The notes under the pieces were generated by a model. The model saw nothing but the letters and a program-made list of their open reading frames with translations. It searched no databases and was not told the DNA's origin. Below, in pieces: positions 42,201 to 50,116 of a stretch of 64,000 bases of DNA (its first letter is position 1; each line of letters opens with the position of its first letter). The stretch is from Verrucomicrobiota bacterium. GTDB taxonomy: Bacteria; Verrucomicrobiota; Verrucomicrobiia; Verrucomicrobiales; Akkermansiaceae. Both the position numbers and the translations under genes were made by a program. The stretch spans positions 1 to 64,000 of the forward strand of contig JAFLEH010000007.1 in the NCBI GenBank assembly GCA_017301995.1, read 5' to 3'.

Positions 42201-44180
42201 AGCAGCGCGAGCGGCGTTTCCCTCCTCCACAATCTGCCATCCGGTACCCGGCAGTCATTCGCCCTCGGCCGCAGCGCGGCAGGCAGCAATCCTTCGAAAA
42301 TCTGGCTCACCGTAACCGGCAGTCCGGCCACTCTATCCTGGACTGGCTTGGGAGGCGGCCTTTGGGATACGGTTTCCACGGGCAACTGGACGGGCGCCAC
42401 GCCCGCCACGTTCTATCAAAACGATGCGGTGGTTTTCAACGATAGCGCCGCCACACGTACGGTGGCGCTCTCGGATGCCGTATCGCCACGCTCCGCCATC
42501 GCCGACACCGCGCTGGGTTTCACGTTTTCCGGAGCGGGAGCCCTTGCGGGAACCGGTGTTCTAACCAAGAACGGATCCGGGAACCTGACTCTATCCAACA
42601 CCGGAGCCAATTCGTTCTCCGGAGGCACCATTCTCAACGCCGGCGGAATCGTGCTCGCGGACGCTACCGCCAACTCGACCGGACTGGGAACCGGTCCGCT
42701 CACGTTCAACGGCGGCACCCTGACCATGGCCGGATTCAACGGCAGCAATTCGGATTCCTATCCGCCCATGCCAAACGCCCTGGTGGTGCCCGCCGGAGCC
42801 ACTGGCACGCTCAACCTAACCCAGCGCGCCCCAAAACCCGGCGCGGCGAACGTGTTTCCCGCCCTAACCGGAACGCTGTCGGGCGGCGGCACGCTCAATC
42901 TGATGGTCAAGTTCGTCCGCGGCGACGTGTTGGGCGATTGGTCGGCGTTCGGCGGTACGCTCAAGGTCCTCCCGGCCGACGCGGACGGCGGGGATTTCCG
43001 CTTCGGAACCAGCTACGCATGGGCGGGCATGCCGGCCGCAACCGTCGATCTGGGAGACAAGACCACCGGCTACTACGTCGGCACGAGTTCCGGTGGCGCG
43101 GGCACCACGGTCGGGTTCGGCGAACTAACAGGAACCGCGTCCAGCCGTCTGTTGGGTGGAACCACGGCGGGCAGGAACTTCGCCTATCGGATCGGCGGCA
43201 AGACGCCCGCGGGATCCGTGGCCACCTTTGCCGGGACCATCGGCGAGCAGTCATCCGGCGTCACCACCACCTTCGTCAAAACAGGGGCGGGCATCTGGTC
43301 TCTATCCGGATCGGGAAGCTGGAACGGTGGCACGCTGGTCGAACAGGGAACCCTGCGGATGTCCGGGACGTTCGCTTGCGCCGGAGCCACCCAGGTTGGC
43401 ACGGGGGCCACACTTGAACTGCGCGGAGGATCGCTCGCCACCGACAACGTTCAGATCGCCCAGGGAGGAACCCTTTTGGGCGCGGGTGTTCTAACCAGCG
43501 ATTTGGATCTCGACGGCACTCTCGAATGCCAGGGCTATGCCGGCACCCCGCCGGGCACCCTGCGGGTGACAGGTTCCGCCTTTCTGGGCGACTCCGCCCT
43601 CGTCAGGATGCGCGCCGGACTCTTGTCCGACCGGGTGGAAATCACCGGCGATCTGGCGCTCGGCGGAACCCTGGCGGTGGATCTAACCACCGGAACCGGC
43701 TTCGGACGTTATCCGCTTTTCACCTTTACCGGCAATCTATCAGGCGGAATGTCGCTGACGGGAATCCCGGTGGGAACCCAGGCCCATCTGTCAACCTCGC
43801 GGGCCGGCAGCGTGGATCTGGTCGTCGATGATTCGGACGAGGACGGACTTCCGGACACCTGGGAGCAGGCCCGCTTCAGAAACCTAACCCAAGGCCCGGC
43901 CGGCGATCCCGATGGTGATGGAACCACCAATCTCGCGGAATGGCGGCTGAACCTGAATCCGGCGAATTCCAGCAGCGCGTTCCGCGCCACGTGCAACGGC
44001 CGCACCTTGGTCTGGCCCAGCGCGGCGGGGATTGTTTTCACCATCCGCCGCAGCCTGTCGCTGGGATTAGGTGGGTGGCAGACCATTGGCACCGTAACCG
44101 GTGGGCCGGGAGCCACCGCGACTTTCACCGATCCGGCTTCTTTCTCACGGGCATTCTATCGCATCGAATTCACGCCATGA
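39282..44180 (+). CDS. Giant secreted pectate-lyase-like protein with autotransporter-associated beta-strand repeats
   Basis: A signal peptide is followed by AFPGAEGFGGYAKGGRGGDV, the hallmark start of a bacterial pectate-lyase-like right-handed beta-helix (PL1-type). The helix runs to ~300 and includes CLNLDSGSINSVIDSVSMQF. A DTDRDGMPDPYE repeat lies near 400. From ~560 to ~1500 are repeated autotransporter-associated beta-strand units (WDAATPNWTDNGA, LVKRGSGMLTFT and similar). The C-terminus has DSDEDGLPDTWE and DPDGDGTTNLAEW repeats and a small beta-sandwich. There is no autotransporter barrel, so export must use another route. The protein has 1632 residues. Its stop overlaps the GH106 start (ATGA). 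Confidence 0.8.
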   Translation: MLSEITIPRGLVLTTLALASSALAQIPAFPGAEGFGGYAKGGRGGDVYTVTNLNASGAGSFRNGIETVPAGGRTIVFAVSGHIHINGLRLTASNVTIAGQTAPGDGVGLVDGTFRISGDDVVVRHLRMRHRASGSGGDCLNLDSGSINSVIDSVSMQFSTDENFSSFGSPPENLTMQWSLNGWGLESHSCGGLWDQNHATCHHSLWSHNHTRNPKARPNGLLEWVNNVTFDWDIGFIMGDSETPAAWKANVRGCYFLCPASNLRSRALEKANLDRNGNPNFSLYLDNCRHDNNGNGVLDGTDKGYAIASGNYTTLTSPVAATGAVPVTLDDPAVAFKKVVSKAGALRLDLDPAKPLRDEVDARMVQNLVSQTANHVSNESQLGLTNGGIGTLASAPAPIDTDRDGMPDPYETALGWNPAAQDHNTALANSGGLVTGTTFLPPNTPAGAGALDKYTRLEEYLHFLSIPHGTVAKNTAAAPTSIQTDLRKFTSGFSASPVFAVSNISGGTVVQSGPGNCLITFTPTLNHVGRARFDFTVTDAAGHSWTQTCAILVTAAGIPRDLKWKGGAASNIWDAATPNWTDNGAVTAFSTGDRVFLDDTGSQSPAVNVSGTVSPGGILCDAVGNYTLTGGAVTSTGSLVKRGSGMLTFTTAGPNAFTSVALESGTLKVNSNALGTGPLDLIGGTLDIGANATTNSALNILGPVVITGGSGGGATGIGPITGSAPLTISQTNVFDLRGDMSGYSGTVTFTGNAAIRMNGSIGSGAATFVLNGNTWLNKRSSVATITLGGLGGAAGGTLAGSTGNTSATTYQIGDNGASTVFAGRITNGGGTTSIVKTGAGTITLSGTSDHTGTTAVNQGAVLVDGALGSTAVTVASGAMLGGDGTIGGPVTVNSGAYLSPGTIPFTGATLAVGGNLALNSNILFIDLSNSPAGQNDRITVGGTLALTGSLDFRFLLLNGPLSAGTYDLVAATNSSASGVSLLHNLPSGTRQSFALGRSAAGSNPSKIWLTVTGSPATLSWTGLGGGLWDTVSTGNWTGATPATFYQNDAVVFNDSAATRTVALSDAVSPRSAIADTALGFTFSGAGALAGTGVLTKNGSGNLTLSNTGANSFSGGTILNAGGIVLADATANSTGLGTGPLTFNGGTLTMAGFNGSNSDSYPPMPNALVVPAGATGTLNLTQRAPKPGAANVFPALTGTLSGGGTLNLMVKFVRGDVLGDWSAFGGTLKVLPADADGGDFRFGTSYAWAGMPAATVDLGDKTTGYYVGTSSGGAGTTVGFGELTGTASSRLLGGTTAGRNFAYRIGGKTPAGSVATFAGTIGEQSSGVTTTFVKTGAGIWSLSGSGSWNGGTLVEQGTLRMSGTFACAGATQVGTGATLELRGGSLATDNVQIAQGGTLLGAGVLTSDLDLDGTLECQGYAGTPPGTLRVTGSAFLGDSALVRMRAGLLSDRVEITGDLALGGTLAVDLTTGTGFGRYPLFTFTGNLSGGMSLTGIPVGTQAHLSTSRAGSVDLVVDDSDEDGLPDTWEQARFRNLTQGPAGDPDGDGTTNLAEWRLNLNPANSSSAFRATCNGRTLVWPSAAGIVFTIRRSLSLGLGGWQTIGTVTGGPGATATFTDPASFSRAFYRIEFTP

Positions 44181-46852
44181 AACACGTAACGTTCCGCAAA
44201 ATGCTCGCCGTTCTGCTCGGTGGCGCTCTCCTAACGCGATTGGCTGCGGCGGACGATGGTCCGCTCGCATGGCCGCCCGTGACCGCACAGACCAAACCCT
44301 GGGCCTACAACTGGTGGATGGCCAGCGCGGTGGACAAACAGAACCTCACCCGCGAACTGGAACGCTATCAAAAGGCGGGTCTCGGGGGCATCCATATCAT
44401 CCCGATCTATGGCGCGAAGGGGTTCGAGAAACAATATATCAATTATCTGTCGCCGGATTGGATGAATAGGATGGGCTGGGCGGTAGCCGAGGCACGCCGG
44501 TTGGGAATGGACGCGGACATGACCACCGGCAGCGGATGGTGCTTCGGCGGACCCTGGATCACCGATGCCAACGCCAATGCGGTTCCGGTTGTCATGACCC
44601 GCGAAATCGCCGCCGGACAGCGGTTTCGGCAACGCTTCGATCCACAGGGGACCCAAGCTCTCGTGGCCTATGGAAAGGGTGGAAAAGGCGTTGATCTCAC
44701 CGGCAAGCTCGCGCCGGATGGCACGCTCGACTATCTTTCCCCGGCCGATGCGACCCTTTATGCGATCTCCCAGAAGCCTTCCGGCCAAAAAGTAAAGCGT
44801 CCCGGCCCGGGGGGCGAGGGGTGGATGCTGAATCTGTTGGAACCCGCGGCGATGGATGCGTTTCTATCACCTTTCACCGCGGCTTTCGACGCCTACAAGG
44901 GCCCGAGACCCCGCGCGCAATACCACGATTCCTATGAGTACAAGTCCGAGTGGTCGCCTTCGTTATTCGCGCAGTTCGAGAAGCGCCGCGGCTATTCGCT
45001 GAAGGATGAACTTCCTGCATTGTTCGGAACGAATGCCGATGACCACGCCGCGAGGGTCAGATGCGACTACCGCCGCACGGTTTCGGATATCATGGTGGAG
45101 GAATCCCTCCCCAAATGGACCGCATGGTCGCGCGAACGCGGTTTTCTAACCCGCAACGAGGCGCACGGATCGCCCGGAAACTGGCTCGACCTTTACGCCG
45201 CGGCCGACATCCCGGAAACCGAGATGTTCCATAGCGACCGCAGCAAGCTGATTTCCAAATTCGCCTCGTCCGCCGCGCATGTCGCCGGAAAGAAGCTGGT
45301 GAGCGCCGAAACCGGCACCTGGCTGGCCGAACATTTCACCGAAACGCTCGCCGACGCCAAATGGCTGTTTGACGACCTGTTTCTATCCGGCGTGAATCAT
45401 ATCTTCTATCACGGTTGCTGCTACTCGCCCGACGAGGCGCCGTGGCCGGGCTGGTTGTTCTACGCATCTCTCGAGATGAATCCGCGCAACCCGATCTGGC
45501 ACGACGCGCCGGCGCTCAACGCCTACGCCACGCGCTGCCAGTCGGTCCTCCAGAGCGGACAGCCCGACGGCGACATCCTGCTCTACTGGCCGCTCGAGGA
45601 TTTCTGGATGAAACCGGGAGCCAAACTGCTGCCCCAGCTCACCGTCCACGCCCGCGAGTGGTTCGAGGATCAGCCGATCGGCAAGGCTGCGGCGCGACTT
45701 TGGGAACGCGGCTATGCGTTCGACTATGTTTCGGATAGGCAATTGGCGGCGGCGGTGGTGGAGAGCGGATCTGTCCGTGTCCCCGGTGGCCGCTACCGGG
45801 CCGTCGTGGTGCCACGGTGCGATTTCATTCCGCTGGAAACCTTCCGCGCCCTAGCCGAACTGGCGCGGAGCGGCGCCACCGTGATTTTCTGCGACGCCCT
45901 GCCTGCCGATATCTCGGGTGCCGGCGCGCTCGATGCGAAACGCGAACTTTTCAGAAAAGCCCGGATTTCCGTGGAGAATCGGGCGAATCTCCGCGTGGGA
46001 CCGCTTGACGCCACGCTGGATTCCGCCGGGCTTCCTCGCGAGGCGCTAACCGACTCTGGCTTGTCCTTCATCCGCCGGACTTTCGATGGCGGGTGGCATT
46101 ACTTCATCGCCAACCGGACGCAAAAAGAGTTCGACGGTACGGTTGAACCCTCTCGCGCCGGAAAATCGGCGGTGCTGATGGATCCGCTCACCGGTGAGGC
46201 CGGTGTCACGGATTGCCTCGCCAGGAAATCCGGACTAACCGGGATCCGGCTGCGCCTCGCGCCCGGCGGATCGGTGATCGTCCGCCTGTTCCGTGAGGCG
46301 ATCCCATCCGCTCCCGCGTGGACCGATTGGCGGGCCTCGGGAAATCCGGTTCCGCTTGCGGGAAAATGGCGTCTGCGCTTTGTCGCGGGCGGCCCGGAGC
46401 TTCCCGACGCCCGTGAACTAACCGCCCCGGCGTCGTGGACCACGCTCGACGACCCGCGGGCCAACGCCTTTGGGGGAACGGCGGTTTATGAGACCACCTT
46501 CGATGGTTTCCCCGCTGGCGGAGGTATCTACCAACTGGACCTCGGCCGGGTGTGCCAGAGTGCCCGTGTGAGGCTTAACGGCAAGGACTTCGGTACGCTC
46601 ATCACTCCGCCGTTCCGCGTGATCGTTTCCGGACTCAAGCCCACCGGCAACACGCTTTCGGTGGAAGTCACCGGCACCGCCGCCAACCGCATCCGCGATC
46701 TCGACCGCCGCGGCGTGAAATGGCGCGTGTTCCATGATATCAATCTGGTGAACATCGACTACAAGCCGTTCGACGCCTCCAACTGGCCCATCGCCGATTG
46801 CGGTTTGCTCGGCCCTGTTTCTCTAACCCCCGTGACCGCCGCGGGCAGATAG
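44177..46852 (+). CDS. Secreted alpha-L-rhamnosidase, GH106
   Basis: The ATG at 44177-44179 overlaps the previous TGA and starts a signal peptide (MLAVLLGGALLTRLAA-AD). The 891 residues match GH106 along most of their length: WWMASAVDKQNLTRELERYQ near 48, GGIHIIPIYGAKGFEKQYI near 70, GMDADMTTGSGWCFGGPW near 110, and YHDSYEYKSEWSPSLFAQFE near 250. A C-terminal galactose-binding-like sandwich (YQLDLGRVCQSARVRLNGKDF) follows. GH106 enzymes cleave alpha-L-rhamnosyl links, including those in rhamnogalacturonan. Translational coupling to the pectate-lyase-like gene supports joint use on a rhamnose- and uronate-containing glycan. Confidence 0.9.
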   Translation: MKHVTFRKMLAVLLGGALLTRLAAADDGPLAWPPVTAQTKPWAYNWWMASAVDKQNLTRELERYQKAGLGGIHIIPIYGAKGFEKQYINYLSPDWMNRMGWAVAEARRLGMDADMTTGSGWCFGGPWITDANANAVPVVMTREIAAGQRFRQRFDPQGTQALVAYGKGGKGVDLTGKLAPDGTLDYLSPADATLYAISQKPSGQKVKRPGPGGEGWMLNLLEPAAMDAFLSPFTAAFDAYKGPRPRAQYHDSYEYKSEWSPSLFAQFEKRRGYSLKDELPALFGTNADDHAARVRCDYRRTVSDIMVEESLPKWTAWSRERGFLTRNEAHGSPGNWLDLYAAADIPETEMFHSDRSKLISKFASSAAHVAGKKLVSAETGTWLAEHFTETLADAKWLFDDLFLSGVNHIFYHGCCYSPDEAPWPGWLFYASLEMNPRNPIWHDAPALNAYATRCQSVLQSGQPDGDILLYWPLEDFWMKPGAKLLPQLTVHAREWFEDQPIGKAAARLWERGYAFDYVSDRQLAAAVVESGSVRVPGGRYRAVVVPRCDFIPLETFRALAELARSGATVIFCDALPADISGAGALDAKRELFRKARISVENRANLRVGPLDATLDSAGLPREALTDSGLSFIRRTFDGGWHYFIANRTQKEFDGTVEPSRAGKSAVLMDPLTGEAGVTDCLARKSGLTGIRLRLAPGGSVIVRLFREAIPSAPAWTDWRASGNPVPLAGKWRLRFVAGGPELPDARELTAPASWTTLDDPRANAFGGTAVYETTFDGFPAGGGIYQLDLGRVCQSARVRLNGKDFGTLITPPFRVIVSGLKPTGNTLSVEVTGTAANRIRDLDRRGVKWRVFHDINLVNIDYKPFDASNWPIADCGLLGPVSLTPVTAAGR

Positions 46853-46912
46853 GCGCGCCTAGGCCAAATGCCTCCCCCGCGCTGACCCATAGCGGAGGCA
46901 TGCCCACACTAT

Positions 46913-48031
46913 TTGGATTTTCTATCCGAAGGATCTGGCAAATCTCCCTCGTTCTCCACCCTCACCAAAGCCGCCGCCGAAAACGACCCCGCCCTGGTGG
47001 CCACCCGCACCTGGGACACCACCCGCGACGTTCTCCTGACCATCGAAAATAATGCTGGAGAAACCGTCCGGTCACCCTACACTTGCACCGTGAACGACAT
47101 CGGACCGCGCACCGCCGTCAACACCGGAGAATCGGAATTCACCGGCCCCCCGGCCGATTGTTCGTGGCGGTACGATGCCTTGGGCCAGTTGGAAATGGCC
47201 GCCCTGGGCGCCACCGGAAACAATGGCAGCAACTACCAATACGCCGCCATCCGCGGCCAGTTCACCGCCAATTCGGTTCACGATTACGACGGAGATGGGC
47301 ACGCGCGAAGCCGAGTGCCCGCGGGGCGGCCAAGCCGTCAAAACAGGCTGGTTTCCTCAAGGAGCGTGGGCGTCCCGCCCACTTCCACCACCCGCTACCT
47401 CTACGACGGCTGGAACCGCATCGCCGAATACGACGGTGCCGGTGCCCTCCAGGACACCTTCACCAGGGGCCTCGATCTGTCCGGATCCAAGCAGGGCGCG
47501 GGCGGCGTTGGAGGGTTCTTGTCCACCCGTTGGGCCAGCGCTTCCGGATCGCCTTTCTACTACCCGACTTATAACGGAAACGGCAACATCAGCGAATATC
47601 TCGCCGCCGCCGCCCACTTCGAATACGACCCCTTCGGCATCCTCACCCGCCTCACCGGGAGCAATTCCACCCGTTTCCAACACCGCTTCAGCACCAAGCC
47701 GCGCGACCCGGACTCCGGCCTCTGCTGCTACGGGTATCGTTGGTGTGATCCGCTCACAGGGAGATCGCCGTCAAGAGACCCGATGGGGGAACGGGGAGGA
47801 TTGAATCTGTATGGGTATGTTGGGAATGACTCGATCAATGCTCTTGATTATGTTGGTCTTGCCCCGCTGGAAGGATGCGCTGGCTGGAAGGAAGAATCGA
47901 AAGGATGCGGTTGTGATCTAAAGGTGAATGTCGATAAAGCTGAATATTCCGTCCTGGAAGGCCGAAAGACCACTTGGGTTCAGCTTGAATTTAAGGTAAC
48001 TTGCGAGATCAACAAAATTTCAATAGATTGA
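46913..48031 (+). pseudogene. Decayed RHS-repeat core cassette with variable C-terminus
   Basis: The frame carries the RHS-associated core near its C-terminus (YDPFGILTRLTGSN, then YGYRWCDPLTGRSPSRDP, RGGLNLYGYVGNDSINALDYVGL). A ~62-residue variable tail with a Cys cluster (GCAGWKEESKGCGCD) follows. A complete RHS protein is several times longer; here there are only ~250 residues before the core. The frame can start only at TTG 46913 after a stop at 46883-46885, so the N-terminal part is missing. The segment at 47280-47390, where a YTWDAENRL-type repeat is expected, is replaced by a GC-rich, repeat-like stretch, another sign of decay. In intact systems the tail is a toxin; that is only a possibility here. 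Confidence 0.7.
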
Positions 48032-48549
48032 ACTCATTAGGCATATATCTTTCAGTGATATTGGCTTGCGTGGGAGTGGCCTTACGGTCATTTGCATGTG
48101 GAGCTGATCCCAAAAGCAACGGTGGCGTTATCGCGATATCCGATGGTTTTTTGCGTTTGACACTCCCACGAGAAGCGATCTTGAAAGGGTTCTCCACCGA
48201 AACGCGGTTTCTGGACCAAATAGTAGTGAAAAAGGGAACCCAGGTTTTCAGATTTGTTGATATCCGGGAAGCTTATGCTGCAGTAGTTAGCGACACATCA
48301 AAATCCAAAGATGAACCGAATGCCGATGGCACCAAGGCGACAGTTGAGTATGTTATAGCAACCAATCGAATAGCCGCCTTTCCTTTCAACGTGGGCGGCA
48401 ACACAGGTGACGCGCCCAAGCTTGCCGCATTGCTATACGATCCCAACGTGAAGCTGTTTGTTGCATTGCGGGATACAAGTGGGAAGCCGGGCGGCAAGTC
48501 ACAGGAAATTACGATTCCACTAGTTACAGATCTCCAAAAAAATGAATAA
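48028..48549 (+). CDS. Hypothetical membrane-anchored or secreted protein downstream of RHS
   Basis: TTG 48028 overlaps the RHS stop as TTGA and leads straight into a hydrophobic segment (LGIYLSVILACVGVALRSFACG); an upstream TTG at 48001 is also in frame. The rest (~150 residues) is beta-rich with no known motif. GC is much lower than in the flanking glycosidase and HAD genes. The position directly after an RHS tail is where immunity genes of polymorphic toxins lie, so an immunity or partner role is possible, though secreted immunity proteins are less usual. I do not recognise the family. Confidence 0.5.
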   Translation: MNSLGIYLSVILACVGVALRSFACGADPKSNGGVIAISDGFLRLTLPREAILKGFSTETRFLDQIVVKKGTQVFRFVDIREAYAAVVSDTSKSKDEPNADGTKATVEYVIATNRIAAFPFNVGGNTGDAPKLAALLYDPNVKLFVALRDTSGKPGGKSQEITIPLVTDLQKNE

Positions 48550-48572
48550 GGTTTCCACACCTGGCGACGCAC

Positions 48573-48992
48573 ATGGACAATGAGAGCATCATGATTCGAT
48601 CCAGATGGATCCATTGCATCACTTTGATTGCAATGTTTCTCACGACAATTGGGGGCCAAAGTGCGGAGAAAAACGACCCCTTTTTGGAAATCTTTCAAGA
48701 GCGGTGCAGCATCGCATTCTGCGTGACTGTTGTAAATAACGGGAGGGATGTTGTGGTCGAGACGCTAAAGGGACCCAAATTTGGCGCGGGGAGCAGGCCT
48801 GTTGAGCTGGCACGAGCTGTGATTCGTGTAGCTCAACGAAGGCGAAAAGATGCCGATATCGTTAGGGCTTTCGGATACGTAACCAAAGACGAACCAAATA
48901 AGCTATCCGTTGAGATCATTGACCGCGACGGCAATCTTTCCAGTCTTAAGAAAAACATCACAGCTATTCGATTGGCCTTTGCGAAAAAATGA
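48573..48992 (+). CDS. Hypothetical secreted protein, lower GC
   Basis: The 139-residue frame has a signal peptide-like start (MIRSRWIHCITLIAMFLTTIGGQSA), best with the in-frame ATG at 48591; ATG 48573 is also possible. The mature region has two Cys (ERCSIAFCVTVV) that could form a disulfide, and a basic C-terminus. No family is recognised. It belongs to the low-GC block following the RHS remnant, 23 bp after the previous gene. Confidence 0.45.
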   Translation: MDNESIMIRSRWIHCITLIAMFLTTIGGQSAEKNDPFLEIFQERCSIAFCVTVVNNGRDVVVETLKGPKFGAGSRPVELARAVIRVAQRRRKDADIVRAFGYVTKDEPNKLSVEIIDRDGNLSSLKKNITAIRLAFAKK

Positions 48993-49017
48993 TCAACCAG
49001 ATTCCCACCTGAAATCT

Positions 49018-49341
49018 ATGCACAGAAGTATCAGAATCACTATCGCCGCACTTTGCCTGATTCAGTGCTTCCTTCTTATCCTGTTGCATGTGAAGACTAG
49101 GGAATTGCGATATGCGGAAAGGGATCGCGGAGGGAAGTTCGAATATGTCGATCGTCAATTGGAAGATGTGACAGACCCTGGCGACAGCTCTATGTTGCTA
49201 CGATCACTGAAACCCATTACTGTCAAGACAGACAAACAATGGATTACGATTATAGCCCTCGAAATCCTCACTTTGGGTTTGTTGATTTGCACCATGATCT
49301 TGTGCCTTGTTGTCCCGCCTCCGACGGAACGTCCGGATTGA
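49018..49341 (+). CDS. Small protein with two transmembrane segments, unknown
   Basis: ATG 49018 starts MHRSIRITIAALCLIQCFLLILLHV, a first membrane helix. A second lies near the C-terminus (WITIIALEILTLGLLICTMILCLVV). The ~50 residues between them would face one side of the membrane. At 107 residues and low GC, it closes the post-RHS block. No known family; a small membrane immunity protein is one possibility. Confidence 0.45.
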   Translation: MHRSIRITIAALCLIQCFLLILLHVKTRELRYAERDRGGKFEYVDRQLEDVTDPGDSSMLLRSLKPITVKTDKQWITIIALEILTLGLLICTMILCLVVPPPTERPD

Positions 49342-49505
49342 CTGTGGACCGTTTGATCGGCTTCAGCGGTACTCTATGTTTGATTCCGCCTTGCGGCGGT
49401 TCCCCTTCGCGGCCTCCGCGCCGGTCGATCTCGCTTGGCTCGGTTTGTCAGTTCAAAGGGACGACGGCATGACTTTCAACTTCGGGATTCGTGCCATGTC
49501 CTCCC

Positions 49506-50105
49506 TCACCCCTCCGCGAGTTCGGCGGCGAGCCAGCGTTCGAAGGCGGCGTGGTCCGTCAGATCGTATTGGAAACAGCGGAACCCGAACTCGCGGCCGC
49601 GCGCGATGTTCTCCGGCAGATCGTCGATGTAACGGGTGCGGGCGGGATCAAGTTGATAGGCATCGATGGCGTGCTGATAGATCCGCGGATCGGGTTTCAT
49701 CGCGCCCACCTCGAACGAGAGTACCGCCTCCTTGAACACGCCGAACTCGGGAAACTCCTCGAACACCCATGGGCAATGGAGCGCGTTGGTGTTGGAAAAC
49801 AGGATCAGCCGGTGGCCCCCGGCGGCGAGCCGGTTGACGGCGGGCCACATCGCATCGACCGGAAAAAAGACATGCCGCCAGGCGGAGCGGAACTCGTCGG
49901 GGGTGGCGGGACTTTGCAGCACGCCGAGCGCCCAGGTGACAAACTCATCGGGATCGAGCGCGCCGGTTTCGAATTCGATCCGGCGGTCGAGCAGGGTCGC
50001 GATCCGGTCGAACCGCGGGATGAGTCCCGGCGGCAACAGCTTTGCCAATGAAGGCAGGAAATCGAAGTTCAGGAGTACTTTTCCAATATCGAACAGGAAC
50101 GTCAT
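49506..50105 (-). CDS. HAD-family hydrolase (subfamily IA-like)
   Basis: The ATG at 50103-50105 begins MTFLFDIGKVLLNFD, HAD motif I. Motif II is seen as LILFSNTNALH, the Lys as GAMKPDPRIYQ, and the final acidic motif as RYIDDLPENIARG. At 199 residues it fits the epoxide-hydrolase-N/YihX-like HAD group. It should act as a small-molecule phosphatase in the cytoplasm; the substrate is not visible. It starts 11 bp after the stop of the glycosyltransferase gene on the same strand, so the two are probably co-transcribed. Confidence 0.85.
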   Translation of the reverse strand: MTFLFDIGKVLLNFDFLPSLAKLLPPGLIPRFDRIATLLDRRIEFETGALDPDEFVTWALGVLQSPATPDEFRSAWRHVFFPVDAMWPAVNRLAAGGHRLILFSNTNALHCPWVFEEFPEFGVFKEAVLSFEVGAMKPDPRIYQHAIDAYQLDPARTRYIDDLPENIARGREFGFRCFQYDLTDHAAFERWLAAELAEG

Positions 50106-50116
50106 GGAACTGATTG

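Noticed and set aside
47000..47880. Intact RHS toxin
   Set aside because: The N-terminal repeats are absent, only a TTG start is available after a close upstream stop, and one internal repeat is replaced by unrelated DNA.
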